A stretch of 64,000 bases of DNA from Sordaria brevicollis. Lineage: Eukaryota > Ascomycota > Sordariomycetes > Sordariales > Sordariaceae. Location of the stretch: positions 3,224,001-3,288,000 of the forward strand of contig JAUTDP010000001.1 in assembly GCA_033439795.1 (NCBI GenBank). Direction: 5' to 3'. A program made the position numbers and the translations under genes. This document shows, one piece after another, positions 50,700 to 63,053 of the stretch; the stretch's first letter is position 1, and each line of letters opens with the position of its first letter. The notes under the pieces were generated by a model, which saw only the letters and a list, made by a program, of their open reading frames with translations, had not been told where the DNA came from and ran no database searches.

Positions 50700-53600
50700 T
50701 ATTTTAAGATAATACGTATTTTAAATTAAAATTATAAATAAAAATAAATATTATAATTAAAGTATTAATTATTCGGAATTATTTTATAAAGAATATTATA
50801 ATAGACGGTAAATTAATAATCGAAGGTACGCGGGCCCTCGGGTAAGAAATTAACGAAGAGAAGATTATTATATAAAATTTACCGCCGCCGTTTAAATTAA
50901 AAGAATTTTCGGAAAAATTTAATTAAATTAAATAAAAAATTAATAAAATTAATAATTATATACTACTCCTTTATTAAATTACAAATAAATTTTATTTATA
51001 ATTAATTTTTATAGGAATTAAATTCCTAATTCTTATAAAAATAAATAATACCCGGGCTAATATTTAAATAAACGCTTTTATTATTTATAAAATAATATAT
51101 AAACCCTTTAATAAAACTATTTTATTTAACGAAGTAAAAACCGATAAAACTTTAATTTATAATTTTATTTTATTTATAAAATATTAAAAGCTCTTCGATT
51201 TAAAATAAAAGAATAAAATTATATAAACCTACCCTAATATTATAATCCTCCTACCCTCTTTAATTTTTTAAACGTTTAAAAAATTATATAATATATTCGG
51301 CGACTTTAAAATCTATTATTAGTATACCGAATTTAATAATATCCCGAAAGATAATCCTCGTTATAATAGGACCCTAAATTAAAACCGGTTCGACGAATTA
51401 ATAATTAAATATATTATAGGCCGCTATAAAGCGGATATTACCCGAATTATTATTATTACCGTATTTATAACGATTAATTAGCGTTAGGGTTTTAAAAGTA
51501 CGAAGAAAATTTAAATATTATAAAAGAACCGGGCGTTTAATATAGACGGGTATATATAAAAGAAGGACGCTTTTATAAATTAATATATACGAAATTAAAT
51601 TTATTAAAATAAAAAGGCTAAAGTTAAGAAGAGAATAAAACGTCGGGGTTCGGACTTTAATATTAATTCGCTTAAAATTAACGATAATAATTCGGACGAA
51701 TAATTAGGTTTTAAAAATAAAAATTATAATTCGGTATAAAATAACGTTATTATAATTAATTCTACTAAAGAGAATATATAAATTTACCCTTTTAATATAA
51801 TATTATTTTCTTTTATAAAAATAAATTAAAATATAAATTAATTTAATATAATTTTAAAAAGAAAATATAAATAATTCCGCTCTGTTTAAGGATAATTATA
51901 ATTCCCGACGCTAAATTTTGGGCCGTTATAATCGATAAAGCTTAATTTACCCGGAATATATCTATTAATATATTTAGGATAATTTAGCTATTATTAATTT
52001 TAATATATTTAATATATTCGACTACGCCAACGTTAAATAAATTAATAAATATATAAATATTTATTACGTTCGTATAATAAATTAAATTTAATAAGCTTTT
52101 TAAATTATTTATATTTATTATTAGTAACGAAATGGCTACCGCTTTCGATTTAACCCGGAACGAATCTTTTATTCCTTTTTTCGAACCCGGTAATTTTAAT
52201 AACGTTATTAATAAAAGGGTATTAATTATAAAAGTTAATAAATTAAAGGAAATTTATTACGATTAAAGGTATTAATAGTAATTCTTCTATTTTAATATCT
52301 AAAAGGCGATTACTAATTTAGGAAAAATAATTAACGATTTTACAACGCTAATTATTAAAAAAATATAAGTGCTTATAATTAATAAAGGAATAATAACCTT
52401 ATTAACGCTACTTAACGGTATAACGATATATCCTTCGTTTAATATCTTGCTAATACGAATTAATATTATCTATTTTAATTATAATATTTATTTAAAGGCT
52501 ATTACGGAATATACTAATAATTTTTTATAATATATTATTAGCGCGCTTATAATCGATACTGAAGACGGCGAATTTACCTTCGGTAAAAATAATAAAATAA
52601 TAAATCTAAATATAATATTAATCCGTTTATTTTAATTCCTCGCTTAAAATATATATAGCTATTCTATATTATTATAGGATTTAAACGTCTAATTTAATAA
52701 TAATATTATTAAAAGTACCCTATTCGATATTATATAATTAATCGGTAAAAATAAAAAGGAAATCCTCGAACTAATTAAATATATAGAATTAATTAATATT
52801 AAATTAGGTACCGACGTTATAAATCGATTCGTTAAATTCGATTTCAATAACGGCTTATTATATATATTTATATATTTAATATAAAATAAAAATATATTAC
52901 CGCCTTTTAATAAATTTAATATATTCTATTAGGTTTTCGGATAATTGCCTTTATTTATTTAAATTATTAAAAAATATATAGAGGTTATAATAACCTATAA
53001 ACGCGTCCTCGTAATCGCTAATTCCTTATAATTATAAATATAAATTTATACCCCTTTATATTTATTCTAATTAAAATAAAGAATAATTTATTCCTATAAG
53101 AGTAAATAAATATACCCTATTAATAATAAATAAAATAATTTATTCTATTCTACGGAAAGTTAAATTTAAAATTTAAATGATTTTTTCTAACTAATTATAG
53201 ACTAAACGTTTAAAAATCGTCCGGAATTAGAATAACCCTTCTAAATATATTAATATTTTAATCCTAAATTCCGCGGTTTACGCCGCCGGTCTAAACCTCT
53301 ACTATTAATACTATATCGGAATTAATTTCGGATTAATTTAAAATATAAATACTATTTTATAATATTTAAATTATTTATATCGAATCGGATAATAATAACC
53401 GGTAAAATAATTCTTTCCGATTATATATAATACTATTTATAATTAAATAGAAGAGCGAATCCTCTATAAGGTGAATTTCTATTAATCCGTTTAAGAGAGT
53501 AATATATTAATATTTTTATTTAATAAATTTACGAATTTATATTTAATTTCCAATTAAATTTATTAAATATTCCTAACGCCGCCGGTCTATATTTTAAAAC

Positions 53601-54800
53601 GCTATATAAATATAAAGTTACAAAATATTTAATATTATATACCTTTAATAAATATACTTAAATTACCGAACCCTTACAAAGTATTTTCGTATATTACGAC
53701 GAAAAAGTAATAATTATTAGCGAAATATATTCGTATTTTTTATTTATTATTATAAAGGTTATAAAAGCCGGATATAAAATCGATTAGGACGTTTTCAATT
53801 CCCTTATTCCCTTTATCGGTATATATTATACTAATTCCGAAGATTTATTTAATATAATATAAAAAATTTTTAAAACGTTTAAACGAATAAAAAAGGACGT
53901 TATTATACGTCTTATTAAATAATATATTAAACCTATTATAAAAAATATAAAATTTAAAATTAAATAATGGATTATAATAGCGTACGCTTTAACGAAGAGT
54001 AATTAAACGTTTAAAATAAAAATCGAAAATAAAAAAATTAAAGTACCGAATATTAAAAAAATTAATAAAAGGATTAAGGGAAAAAATAGTAAGGGTATTA
54101 ACTTTTCGACGATAAACCCTATTTATTTTTGCAATATTATACCCACTTCTAAAAATAAGGAATTTATTAATCCGAAAAACAATTTTTATTAAACTTCGAT
54201 TCTAATAATAAGGATAATTATATAAATTTTAATTCGGCGGCCCAATGGGGTTATAAATATCCTAAATCCCAATTTCCGATTACCGCCCGGATATCGCGTA
54301 TACGTAACGAAAAACGAATAAAGGGTCCTAAAATTACTCCCGCTAGAAATAATTCTCAAATATTTAACCTAATTAATAACGGATTTACTTTAATTCCTAT
54401 AGGAATAAACGCCGAAGGATTTAGAAATTAAATTAATAATAAGATATTTAACCCAATCGATACCGGATTTATTTCAATTTTTATAAAAATAAACGCCGAA
54501 GGATTTAAAATTAATAATAAAATATTTAACCTAATCGATATCGGATTTATTTTAACTCTTATAAGAGTAAATACCAAAGGATTTAAAATTAATAATAAAA
54601 TATTTAGCCTAATCAATACCGGATCTACTTTAATTCCTATAAAAATAAACGCCAAAAAATTTAAAAATTAATTTAATATTTTCGAAATCGAAAACGTCCT
54701 TAGCGAATATTTAATTCGTATAAAGAAAATTATAAAGATAATCGCTAAAAACCCTTTATTTAATAAATTTAATAATTAAATTCCTAATAATTCGAAGGGA
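50700..54800 (+). pseudogene. RIP-decayed helicase/ATPase-like gene, right copy
   Basis: A coherent plus-strand frame runs from about 51,060 to 51,850 and again further down, broken by TAA/TAG stops. At 51,125-51,155 it reads FNEVKTDKTLI, where the left copy has NEIGTGKTL, so the P-loop glycine has been lost by a G-to-A change. Downstream pieces include TYPNIIILLPSLIF and DFKIYY, which fit the strand after motif I of a helicase ATPase domain. Near 54,040-54,250 it carries the same segment as the 74-codon frame in the left copy. It ends with the 26-codon repeats at 54,366-54,660. Likely a dead copy; the helicase identity is tentative. Confidence 0.45.
54366..54660 (+). repeat. 78-bp tandem repeat (26 codons per unit), right copy
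   Basis: Four units, each with TTTAATTCCTATAGGAATAA-like core and GAAGGATTTA. In the plus-strand coding frame the units read TPKDLKLIIKYLT followed by SISDLF, separated by TAA stops at former Gln positions. The minus strand stays open by chance over the same units (54,428-54,655). It is the inverted partner of 40,189-40,500. Confidence 0.85.
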
Positions 54801-54814
54801 ATCCTAAATAAAAT

Positions 54815-55646
54815 AGTGTTTCCCTGGCCGGAGCCTTATATGCCCAGCGAAGACAATGAAACGCCCATACCCTTCCTCCCTCCCCGATTTTTTCTAGGTT
54901 TTTTTTTTCGAATTTTTTTCAAATTTTTTTCTTCTACCTATCCGTCAAATTTTTTCAAAGTCGTTTTACACCCCCTACCGGGGGTATAGAAATAATTAAG
55001 GGGGTGCATTTTACTCGGCTTCTTCCGCTCTATATTCTAGTACCCCTTATACCCTAGGGTTAGGGTTATAGGCTCTAGAAAAAAACTTAGCGATTTTTAG
55101 AAATTTTTTTCTCCAAGTCCACTAACAATTTCTGGCCGCGGTCTCGTGACCTGCCGCACTAACAATTTCTGGCCGCGGTCTCGTAACCTGCCGCACTAAC
55201 AATTTCTGGCCGCGGTCTCGTAACCTACCGTACTAATAATTTCGAAGCCATTCCCGTAAAGCGATACATCGATTTTCCAATCTTCTTTCTTATTTTTCTC
55301 AATAACTACTCGTCGGAATTTGATGCAACCGGTACCATTTTGTCCGGAATAATCTGACGAATACAACGGTACTTTTTTTGAGTCCGAGACGTTAACGGTT
55401 GCGGTTGCATCTCAATTGCAATACTTTCTCTTCCAAATCTCTACCAGTTTTTCCGTTTTTAGAATGCCAAGGTGTCCCGATGACCTACAATTAATGCACT
55501 CTATACCGGTATAGATAGAACCGCCGTTCTTTCCTCGGAAGTATCGCTGCGCGGGCCTATGGCACGACCTCCGTTCGAGAACTCCGGGGTTTCGGGATGG
55601 GGGCCCGGCGCAACTCTACGTTCTTAGCGGAAGGATGGGCGTTTCA
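54815..55646. mobile_element. 832-bp normal-composition insertion in the right arm
   Basis: The island starts AGTGTTTCCCTGG and ends GGGCGTTTCA. It is flanked by AAAAT on both sides (54,810-54,814 and 55,647-55,651), and the left arm has a single AAAAT at the matching empty site. Most of it retains CpA/TpG, so it escaped most RIP. An inverted TGAAACGCCCAT occurs at 54,857 and, reversed, at the right end. It contains T-rich runs, a 37-bp triple repeat, a two-unit TTAGGG stretch and no long frame. It is probably a non-autonomous element of unknown class. Confidence 0.65.
55121..55244. repeat. 37-bp tandem repeat, three full copies plus a partial
   Basis: Units begin ACTAACAATTTCTGGCCGCG at 55,121, 55,158 and 55,195, with a truncated unit at 55,232. 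The later copies carry C-to-T/G-to-A changes (GTGACCTGCCGC becomes GTAACCTACCGT), as if decay increases toward the right. Confidence 0.92.
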
Positions 55647-57465
55647 AAAATTGTAATTTAGGCCTAAAGGTACGTTAAAATTATTAAATTACAAATTTAA
55701 ATACTTTATTTTATAATTATAATCGTATATAATATTTAAAACGATTCTAATATAAATATACTCTTTAACAAATTTAAACAACTTATAAATAACTATATTT
55801 ATACGCTATATATATAAATAACCGATTATAATATTATAATTTCAAAATATATATTAACTATAATAAAATCCTATACCGATTAATATTTTATCGCTATCGG
55901 AAAAATGCGTATTCTTAAGACCGGACGTTTTTAATTAAATTAAATATTTAATAAGGAATATAATTTATATAATATAAATTATTATCGTAAAACTCTAAAA
56001 AAACGTTTTAATTAGATAATAATCTTTTTTAAATAATAAATTTCCGTAGGAGTAAATAATAAAGACCGTAAATTGGAGGAATTTATTTAAATCGTTATAA
56101 ATTATATAATTTAATTACTTCGCCCCCCTTTAAATTACTTAAAGGAAAGTAACCTAAAAGTACTTTTAAAATAAAGGAAATTAATACTTTCTATAATTGT
56201 ATTTACTTTTTTAATAATAATAATATAAATAAAGTCTATAAATACAAATCCCGATTAAGTTACGGGAATACGTATTATAATAACGGATATAGTTCTTTTA
56301 ATAAAAACGAATATTAATTCGTCTAATAATTCGGTAAAGCGGTAAATATATAAGTAATTTATAAATTCTTAGGCGGCGACGTATATAACGACGAGGCGAT
56401 AATTTAAATACCCGAAGTTTCGGTTAAGTACGTTCGCAATTATATTATTATTTACCGGGCTAATTTTGGCGATAATTAATAAGGGCGCCTTATAAATTAT
56501 AAGGAATTTATTTTACTTTATTTAAATTATTCTTTTTATAATTAACCTTTATAATTTAGAGGAATATAGGATTAAATTAAATAGGGGCCGGGCATTATTA
56601 GAGGCCGTAGAGGTATTAAATATTTAGGGTTTGGAAATTTTAATAATTAATTATAAATATAATTTCCCGCCCAATATTAATAATTCTATATAAGCCTATA
56701 ATAATTATAATCGTATTCGGTATATAATAATATTAAAATATAATAATAAAATAATTAAACGAATTTATAATATGTAATAAATAAGAAAGTAAAGGTAAAT
56801 AATTATTATTATAGTAAATTATATTTCTATTTATATTTAATTCTTAAGACGGATATTAATAAAATAATATAACCGATATAAGGTTGGATTACCCTATTTT
56901 ACCGAATATAAAAACCTAATCGATTTATTCGTTTAATAATTATATTTATAGCGATATACGGTTAGGCCCCTTTTTAATATACTAATCGGTATAAAGTAAA
57001 TACTAAATTAGGAATTATATATATATAATTAAAGTAAATTATTTTACAGGTTTATTACTAAGGATGTATAATACTTCGATTAATAACCGGTTATAGAATA
57101 AGAGAGGCGGTAAAATGGACGAATTCTATTCGGTAAATTTGGCGCCGGTATTATAAATTAATAACTAAATATCGGATATATTCTAATTTAATATATTTAC
57201 GTATTTATGCGGAATTTCCGTTTAATATTTATTTTTAACGCCCTATATAATATCCTACGTAAATATTATTATTTCGATAAAGAAAGTCCCTAATATATAA
57301 TTTATTATTAAAATAATACGGAAAATATATTTTAAAAGGATAATTAATAATATTAAAATATATAATAAAATTCGTAAATAATATAATTTAGCGGAAAATT
57401 TAGGAAATAAAACGAAATCGCTTCGCCTTCGATTTTATTTCCTAAAACCTCCCTCCTTCCTAATT

Positions 57466-57620
57466 TTATGTCATGGGGCTACCGCCCGGGCATAGAACTC
57501 TAGTCATAGCGACCAGAGCGTGGTTATACGCCCCGCTTCGACGCCCCAACGTAGCGGTACGTACTCTGCCCTCCCGCCTCAAAACTTCGCCGCCAATAAG
57601 TCCGCCTCACAATTAGAATT
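57466..57620. other. Short normal-composition island between the inverted arm and the gypsy element
   Basis: About 150 bp that retain CpA/TpG and GC-rich tracts (GGGGCTACCGCCCGGGCATA, GCCCTCCCGCCTC). It lies between two RIPed elements. It may be unique host sequence, since RIP spares unduplicated DNA, or part of a later insertion. No gene is seen. Confidence 0.6.
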
Positions 57621-58199
57621 TTCCTCCTTTATAGAACTTTAATATAATTATAACGATTAATACGTATATTAATTATACTTCCCCGTTATATTAGGTTTTA
57701 TTAATAATAGACTTAATAAAATAGGATTACCCCGAAGTAGCGTTAAACGCAAAGGGGCTACCGATTAATTTCGTTATAGCCGCCGCCGTAAAAGAATATT
57801 AATAATATTAATAATTTTAGTAATAATAATAAATTATTTAATAGGCTATTTATTAAACCGTTTAGTAAGCTATTTAATAAATTGTTTAATAAGCCGCGTA
57901 ATAGGTTATTCCCCCTTAATTATCCCCCGAAGAAACCGCCGCTACGTTCGCCGTTACTTTAACTATTAAGACCGAATAAGCCGCTTAATAAATTACTTAA
58001 TAATTTAAATAAAACCCCTTACCCTTTACCGTTAATAAAACCGCCGCGATTATTTATAACGCCGCTGTTTAAAAAGCTATTAAAGAATAATAAAATAAAT
58101 TCGAAATTTTTTATAAAGAGAAACGCGATTTCGCTCTCGAACTCTTTATTAATAAAGAATTTACTTAAGTAATTAAAAGCGCTATCCCTTCGATAATAA

Positions 58200-61100
58200 G
58201 CTTAATTCCTTCCTTAACGATTAATATTAGCCCAAATATATTAATTATTATTAAAAAAGGCGTTCCCTATATAAAGGGAAAATGTAAATATTTTAAGTAG
58301 CTAATTTAGGATAATACTCCTACGAATTTTAGTTTATAAATAAATAACCTTCGTTTCGTATATAAAGAAGAATATAACGCTAAAGTTTAAAATATTAATA
58401 AATCGAATTAAGTAGTATTTTTGGAAGTTGTACCTATTAATAAAAAGCTTAAAATTTAAACTTTTTAGCGTTGCGGAGGATTTAATAGCGAATATAACTT
58501 TAAAGAATTTTTTACTTATTTAAAAGGAATATTTAATAACGATAATAAAAAGAAATAAATTTTTACGCGTTTTAAGACGGTTAAATAGCGAGAGAATTAA
58601 TCCTTCTTCGATTAGTTCCCTATTTTTAAAGAAAATTTTATTAAGGTTAATAGCCTTTTATAAGAAAACGATTCCTATTTTATTTAATTAAATACCTTTA
58701 TTTTTATTATTCTATACGAATAGATAATTAGCGTTTAAATGCTTATAAATTACGAAAAATTTATCGACCGATTTAAGGAGATTGTATAAAAGTTTAAGAA
58801 TATTAGGAACTTCCCCGGCTATTATAATTATAACGCCCTTAATAATTATAAATATTTTAATAATAGTCGCTTTCGTTAATTTTAGCGCCGTAAGACCCCC
58901 GCTATTATAAAATATATTAAAAATACTAATAGAAATACTTATATAATTATAAATTATATTAAGATTAATTTTAATAACCTTGGCGAAAAGTATATTAAAT
59001 AGGTCTCTATCGATAAAAAGGATAAACGTCGCGCGCAAGGCCTCTATTTACGTTATAACGCTAACGGTTATATAATTTAGAAGTATAAATACCGCTTTAT
59101 TTAACGTCCTAATTCGATTAGTATTACTTTTACCAAAATTACGAAATAGGCTATCCTTCCTATATTAAATAATAATAATAGCGGCTATTCTTTTACGGAT
59201 AAATTAGAAAAAGAGTAATTCCTTTATAAAATCGCGTAAAGGAGCGTTCTAAAATATTAAGTAAGGAAGCGGGAGCCGTAGAGTTCCTAAAACTTATAAA
59301 AATAAACGTTATTAAAATACTAATAATTATTAATAATAAAAACTATTTTTATACTTTTATTAACGAAGGTTATTAATATTATACCGTAATTAGTAAAAAA
59401 ATAATTAAAAAGTTGAAGATTCCTATTATCCCTATATTTAAAAGGGTAATAAAAAGTATATCCGTAGAAATAGAGGGTATTATAATTAAAGGGATCGTAT
59501 ACTTTCGTACCGATATTTACGGCTACGAATTAGTAATTTGCGCTTATATAGTCTTTAGGCTAGAATTCCCGATTATTTTAGGAAAGTTTTAGTTAATAGC
59601 TATAAAAGTATATTTAATTCTATATAAATATAAATTCTAATACGGGGTTACCGGCTACTAAATCCCTCACCTAAATTATTCCTTAGTAATTACCTCCCTT
59701 ATAGAAGTAGAAATTAAGGAATTTATATATTATTTAGTAACGGTATTTATAATTACTATTAACTGTATTAAAAAAAAATAAAGCCGCGCCGTAATAAAAT
59801 TTATTATATTTGCGGTAAATTTGCGGGATATTAAGAAGGCTCTTATTCTTAAAATCGATTTTACTAATAAAGAGTTAAAAGAGCGTATCCTTCCCGAATT
59901 TCATAATTTTCTTTACGTTTAAAAATAGTCCGAAATAAATAAGGTAAACCCTTATTATCCGGGTATAAATTATAAAATCGAATTTTAGCGGGATAAATAA
60001 AATAACGAACTCCCCTTCCCTTATAGCCCGCTATATAATATATTTAGAAACGAATTATTAATTTTAAAAAAGATTTTAAGGGATTTCTTTAATAAGGGTT
60101 TTATTCGCATTAGTAATTCTATTACTACCGTACTAGTATTTTTCGTTAAGAAGCCGGGTAGTAGTCTACGTTTTTATTATAATTACCGCGCCCTTAATAT
60201 TATTACCCGCGCCGACCGTTACCCTCTCCCCTTTATTAAGGAGATTTTCCGTATTATCGTTAAATCGAAATAATTTATTAAAATGGATATAGTATAAGCT
60301 TTCTATAAAATCCGTATAATAGAAGGGGAAGAAGGTAAAATAGCCTTCCGTTATTGGTATAGGTTATTCGAATAAATAGTTATACTATTTGGGTTAATAA
60401 GGGTATTAGCGACGTTTTAATAATATATAAATATAATATTAGGTAATTATTTAAATAATTTCTATTTTATTTATATAAACGACGTATTAATTTTTTTAAA
60501 TAATACGAGGAAGGAATATATATAGAAGGTTAAATTAGTAATTAAACGAATAGTTAACGCTAATTTTTACCTAAATTTTAAGAAGTGCGAATTTATTATA
60601 CGGGAGGTTAAGTATTTAAATTTTATTATAATTACGGGAATTAGTATTAAAGCTAACCTAGAGAAAATTAGAACTATTATTAAATAAGAGGCCCTTACGT
60701 TTTAGAAAAGAGTAAAGAATTTCTTAAATTTTGCGAATTATTACCGGATATTTATTAAAGATTTTTCTACGATTTTTAGACTATTAATAACTTTAATAAA
60801 TAAAGGTATTATTTTTAAATAGATTAAATAGTATAATAACGCTTTCGTAAAATTAAAATAGTATTTTATAGAAGCCCTTATTTTTATTTAATAGGACCCC
60901 GAATTATTTACCTTTTTGGAGATTAATTATAATAGTTATAGTTTAAGTAATATCCTTTCTTAAAAGTCCGCGGAAGGTAAAAAGACCGCAGTAGGTTTTT
61001 ACTCTTAAAAGTTCACCCCCGTAGAGCGTAATTACTTTATTTATAATAAAGAAATATTCTTTATTATTTATTATTTAAAAGAATAATTTATAAAATTATA

Positions 61101-62990
61101 TAATTATAAGAAATTTATAATAGTAACGGATTATTATAATTTCGAATATTTTATAGAGCGCTAATACCTCTTAAAGTAGTAGGTTTACTAAATTAAATTC
61201 CTTTCCCGATTTAACTTTTAAATTATTTACCGTTTTAACGCTTTTATTATAATACCGGACGCCCTATCCCGTAAAGATTAGGACCGACCTAATAAGGCCA
61301 ATATTAAAGCCCGAAATATATAATTAATTTTAGAGTCCGCTTTAAAGAATTATATCCGTATAGCGCCTACCATCCTTTTTATAAGAGAGGGCGTAAAAGT
61401 ATTTGAAAATCCGGATTTGCAATAATTCTTCGACCGAGCCGCCTAGGACGATAAAATTTACTAAACGGTCTATTAAACTATTATTAATAAAAATAAAACC
61501 TTCCTTATATTAATATAAAAGTTAAAAGTATAATTAAGCGAATATAAAATCGATAATATAAATAGGCTTTATTATAAAAATTATATTTAAATCCTTAGAA
61601 TTCCTATTTTCTTAAAAGTAATAGCTTTTTACCTATTCCTAAAAGATTTTAAAAAGAATATATTATATACCCGTTTTATTTAAAAAATTTATAATTCTAC
61701 CGCCTTTAACTATTTAAAAAGAAAAAGTATTATTTATATTATTAATAAAAATTTCTATTAACCGTTAATAAGCATTTATATCCGCCGTTTTATTATTAAT
61801 TACGATATTTATAACCGGGTTAAATATTAGAAAGATTAAAAGAAAGGGCTATTAAAACCGTTCTCCATCCTAGAATAATTTTTTAAAGAGATTTAAATAA
61901 ATTTTATTATAAATTTTCCCCCCGTTAATAATTACGTTAATTTATTAATTATTAAAGATTAGTTTAGTAAATCGGTAATTTTAAAGCCCCTCTTCTCTAT
62001 AAAAGCGGAAATTATCGTAGAAACCTTCTTCCGTTATTTCGTCCATTATTACGGCTAATTTAATTCTATTATAAACGATCGTAATACTAATTAGACTAAC
62101 CGCTTCTAAAAACGCTTATATAATTTACTAAGTATTAATTAATTACTAAATACTACTTTCTACCTTTAGACCGATAGTAGCCTAAAAAGAATAAATTAAA
62201 AGGTATAAATATTCCTTCGCATTTTCGTTAATAATATTTAAAATAATTAGGACTATTAATATCCTATTATATAATTAACGATTAATAATAGAATTAATAT
62301 AATTATTAATATATTTCCCTTTTATACTACTTATAATTATTACTTACAATTTTTAATTTCTATATTCTCCCTTCCCGCCGAAATAAATTCTAAAAATCCT
62401 TAAGAAAAAATATAGAACTTCGTAAACCGGTTATAATAAATTATAAATTTCTATTAAATTACAATAACGGTATTAGCGTAAGAATAAAAACGGTTTACTA
62501 ATAGAAAACGTTTATTTATTAAAATCTTTAAAGTTAAAAATAAGGTTTAATTCAACTTTAAAAATTTTATAATAATCCGCCCTAAGAAAAAATTAAATTA
62601 ATTATACGTTAAATATACGGTATTTCGAATATTTAACCCCTTCGTTATAAAATTCTCTAACCTTTTATCGCGGGTATTCGATAAATTTTATATCGACCTT
62701 TTATAACGCGTTAAAAATAACCCCTTACCGGGCTAAATAATTACCGATTCGTAGCCGTCTACTATTATAATCGATAATGAAAAAGAATATTTAATAAACG
62801 AAATCCTTTATATTAAAATTCAAAATTTAAGCCGTATATTATTAATTAATTAATAAAGGTAGGCTAATTAAATATAGGAGCTTTTAAAAAAATTAGTTAA
62901 TATTATTGCCCTAAATGCTTTTAAAAAGAAATATAGCTTAACGACCGAAAACGACGGTCCCGCCGACTATTTTATTATATAATATAAAAA
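58200..62990 (+). mobile_element. RIP-decayed Ty3/gypsy (Metaviridae-type) retrotransposon internal region
   Basis: Domains appear in gypsy order on the plus strand. A gag zinc knuckle lies at 59,045-59,086 with all ligands changed. RT runs about 60,000-60,560: LPYSPLYNI, NELLILKK, KGFIRISNS, VKKPGSSLRF, then YIND at 60,471-60,482 in place of YVDD. RNase H/connection lies at about 60,900-61,280, with GFYS, FTPVERNYF and PDALSRKD. Integrase lies at about 61,860-62,350, with FPPVNNYVNLLIIKD and INDRNTN. A chromodomain-like tail (FYIDLL, NPLPG, EKEYLINEIL) follows at about 62,550-62,900. Domain order RT-RH-IN places it in Ty3/gypsy, not copia. Stops are mostly TAA/TAG from Gln or Trp. LTRs were not located, so true ends are unknown. 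It cannot encode active proteins. Confidence 0.88.
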
Positions 62991-63053
62991 GAGAAAAAAA
63001 AGATTAATACGGTTAAAGAATATTAAAATATTAATTTTAATTTTTAATTTTTC

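Larger units (their letters stand above)
50129..57465 (+). mobile_element. 6.5-kb repeated element, right copy of an inverted pair, interrupted
   Basis: Reverse-complement partner of 38,211-44,730; coding strand plus. It is split at 54,814/54,815 by an 832-bp insertion that is absent from the left copy. The uninterrupted left copy acts as the empty site. Compared with the left copy this arm shows extra C-to-T and G-to-A changes at its inner end and in the Walker A motif. Elsewhere the left copy is the more mutated one. Confidence 0.85.

Noticed and set aside
54428..54655. 75-codon open frame on the minus strand with Leu/Ile-rich repeats
   Set aside because: It is a shadow of the 78-bp tandem repeat. 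The plus strand is the coding strand of this arm, as shown by continuity with neighbouring decayed frames and the left-arm copy.
55053..55068. Short telomere-like TTAGGG stretch in the insertion island
   Set aside because: Only about two units; too short to call an interstitial telomere.
44760..57500. Similarity between CCCCCGGGCATTG at 44,772 and CCGCCCGGGCATAG at 57,483
   Set aside because: Match limited to about 10 GC-rich bases with no extension.
58712..59038. 108-codon open frame on the minus strand, hydrophobic
   Set aside because: Antisense to the gypsy gag region; its Ile/Phe/Asn richness is what RIPed DNA gives by chance.
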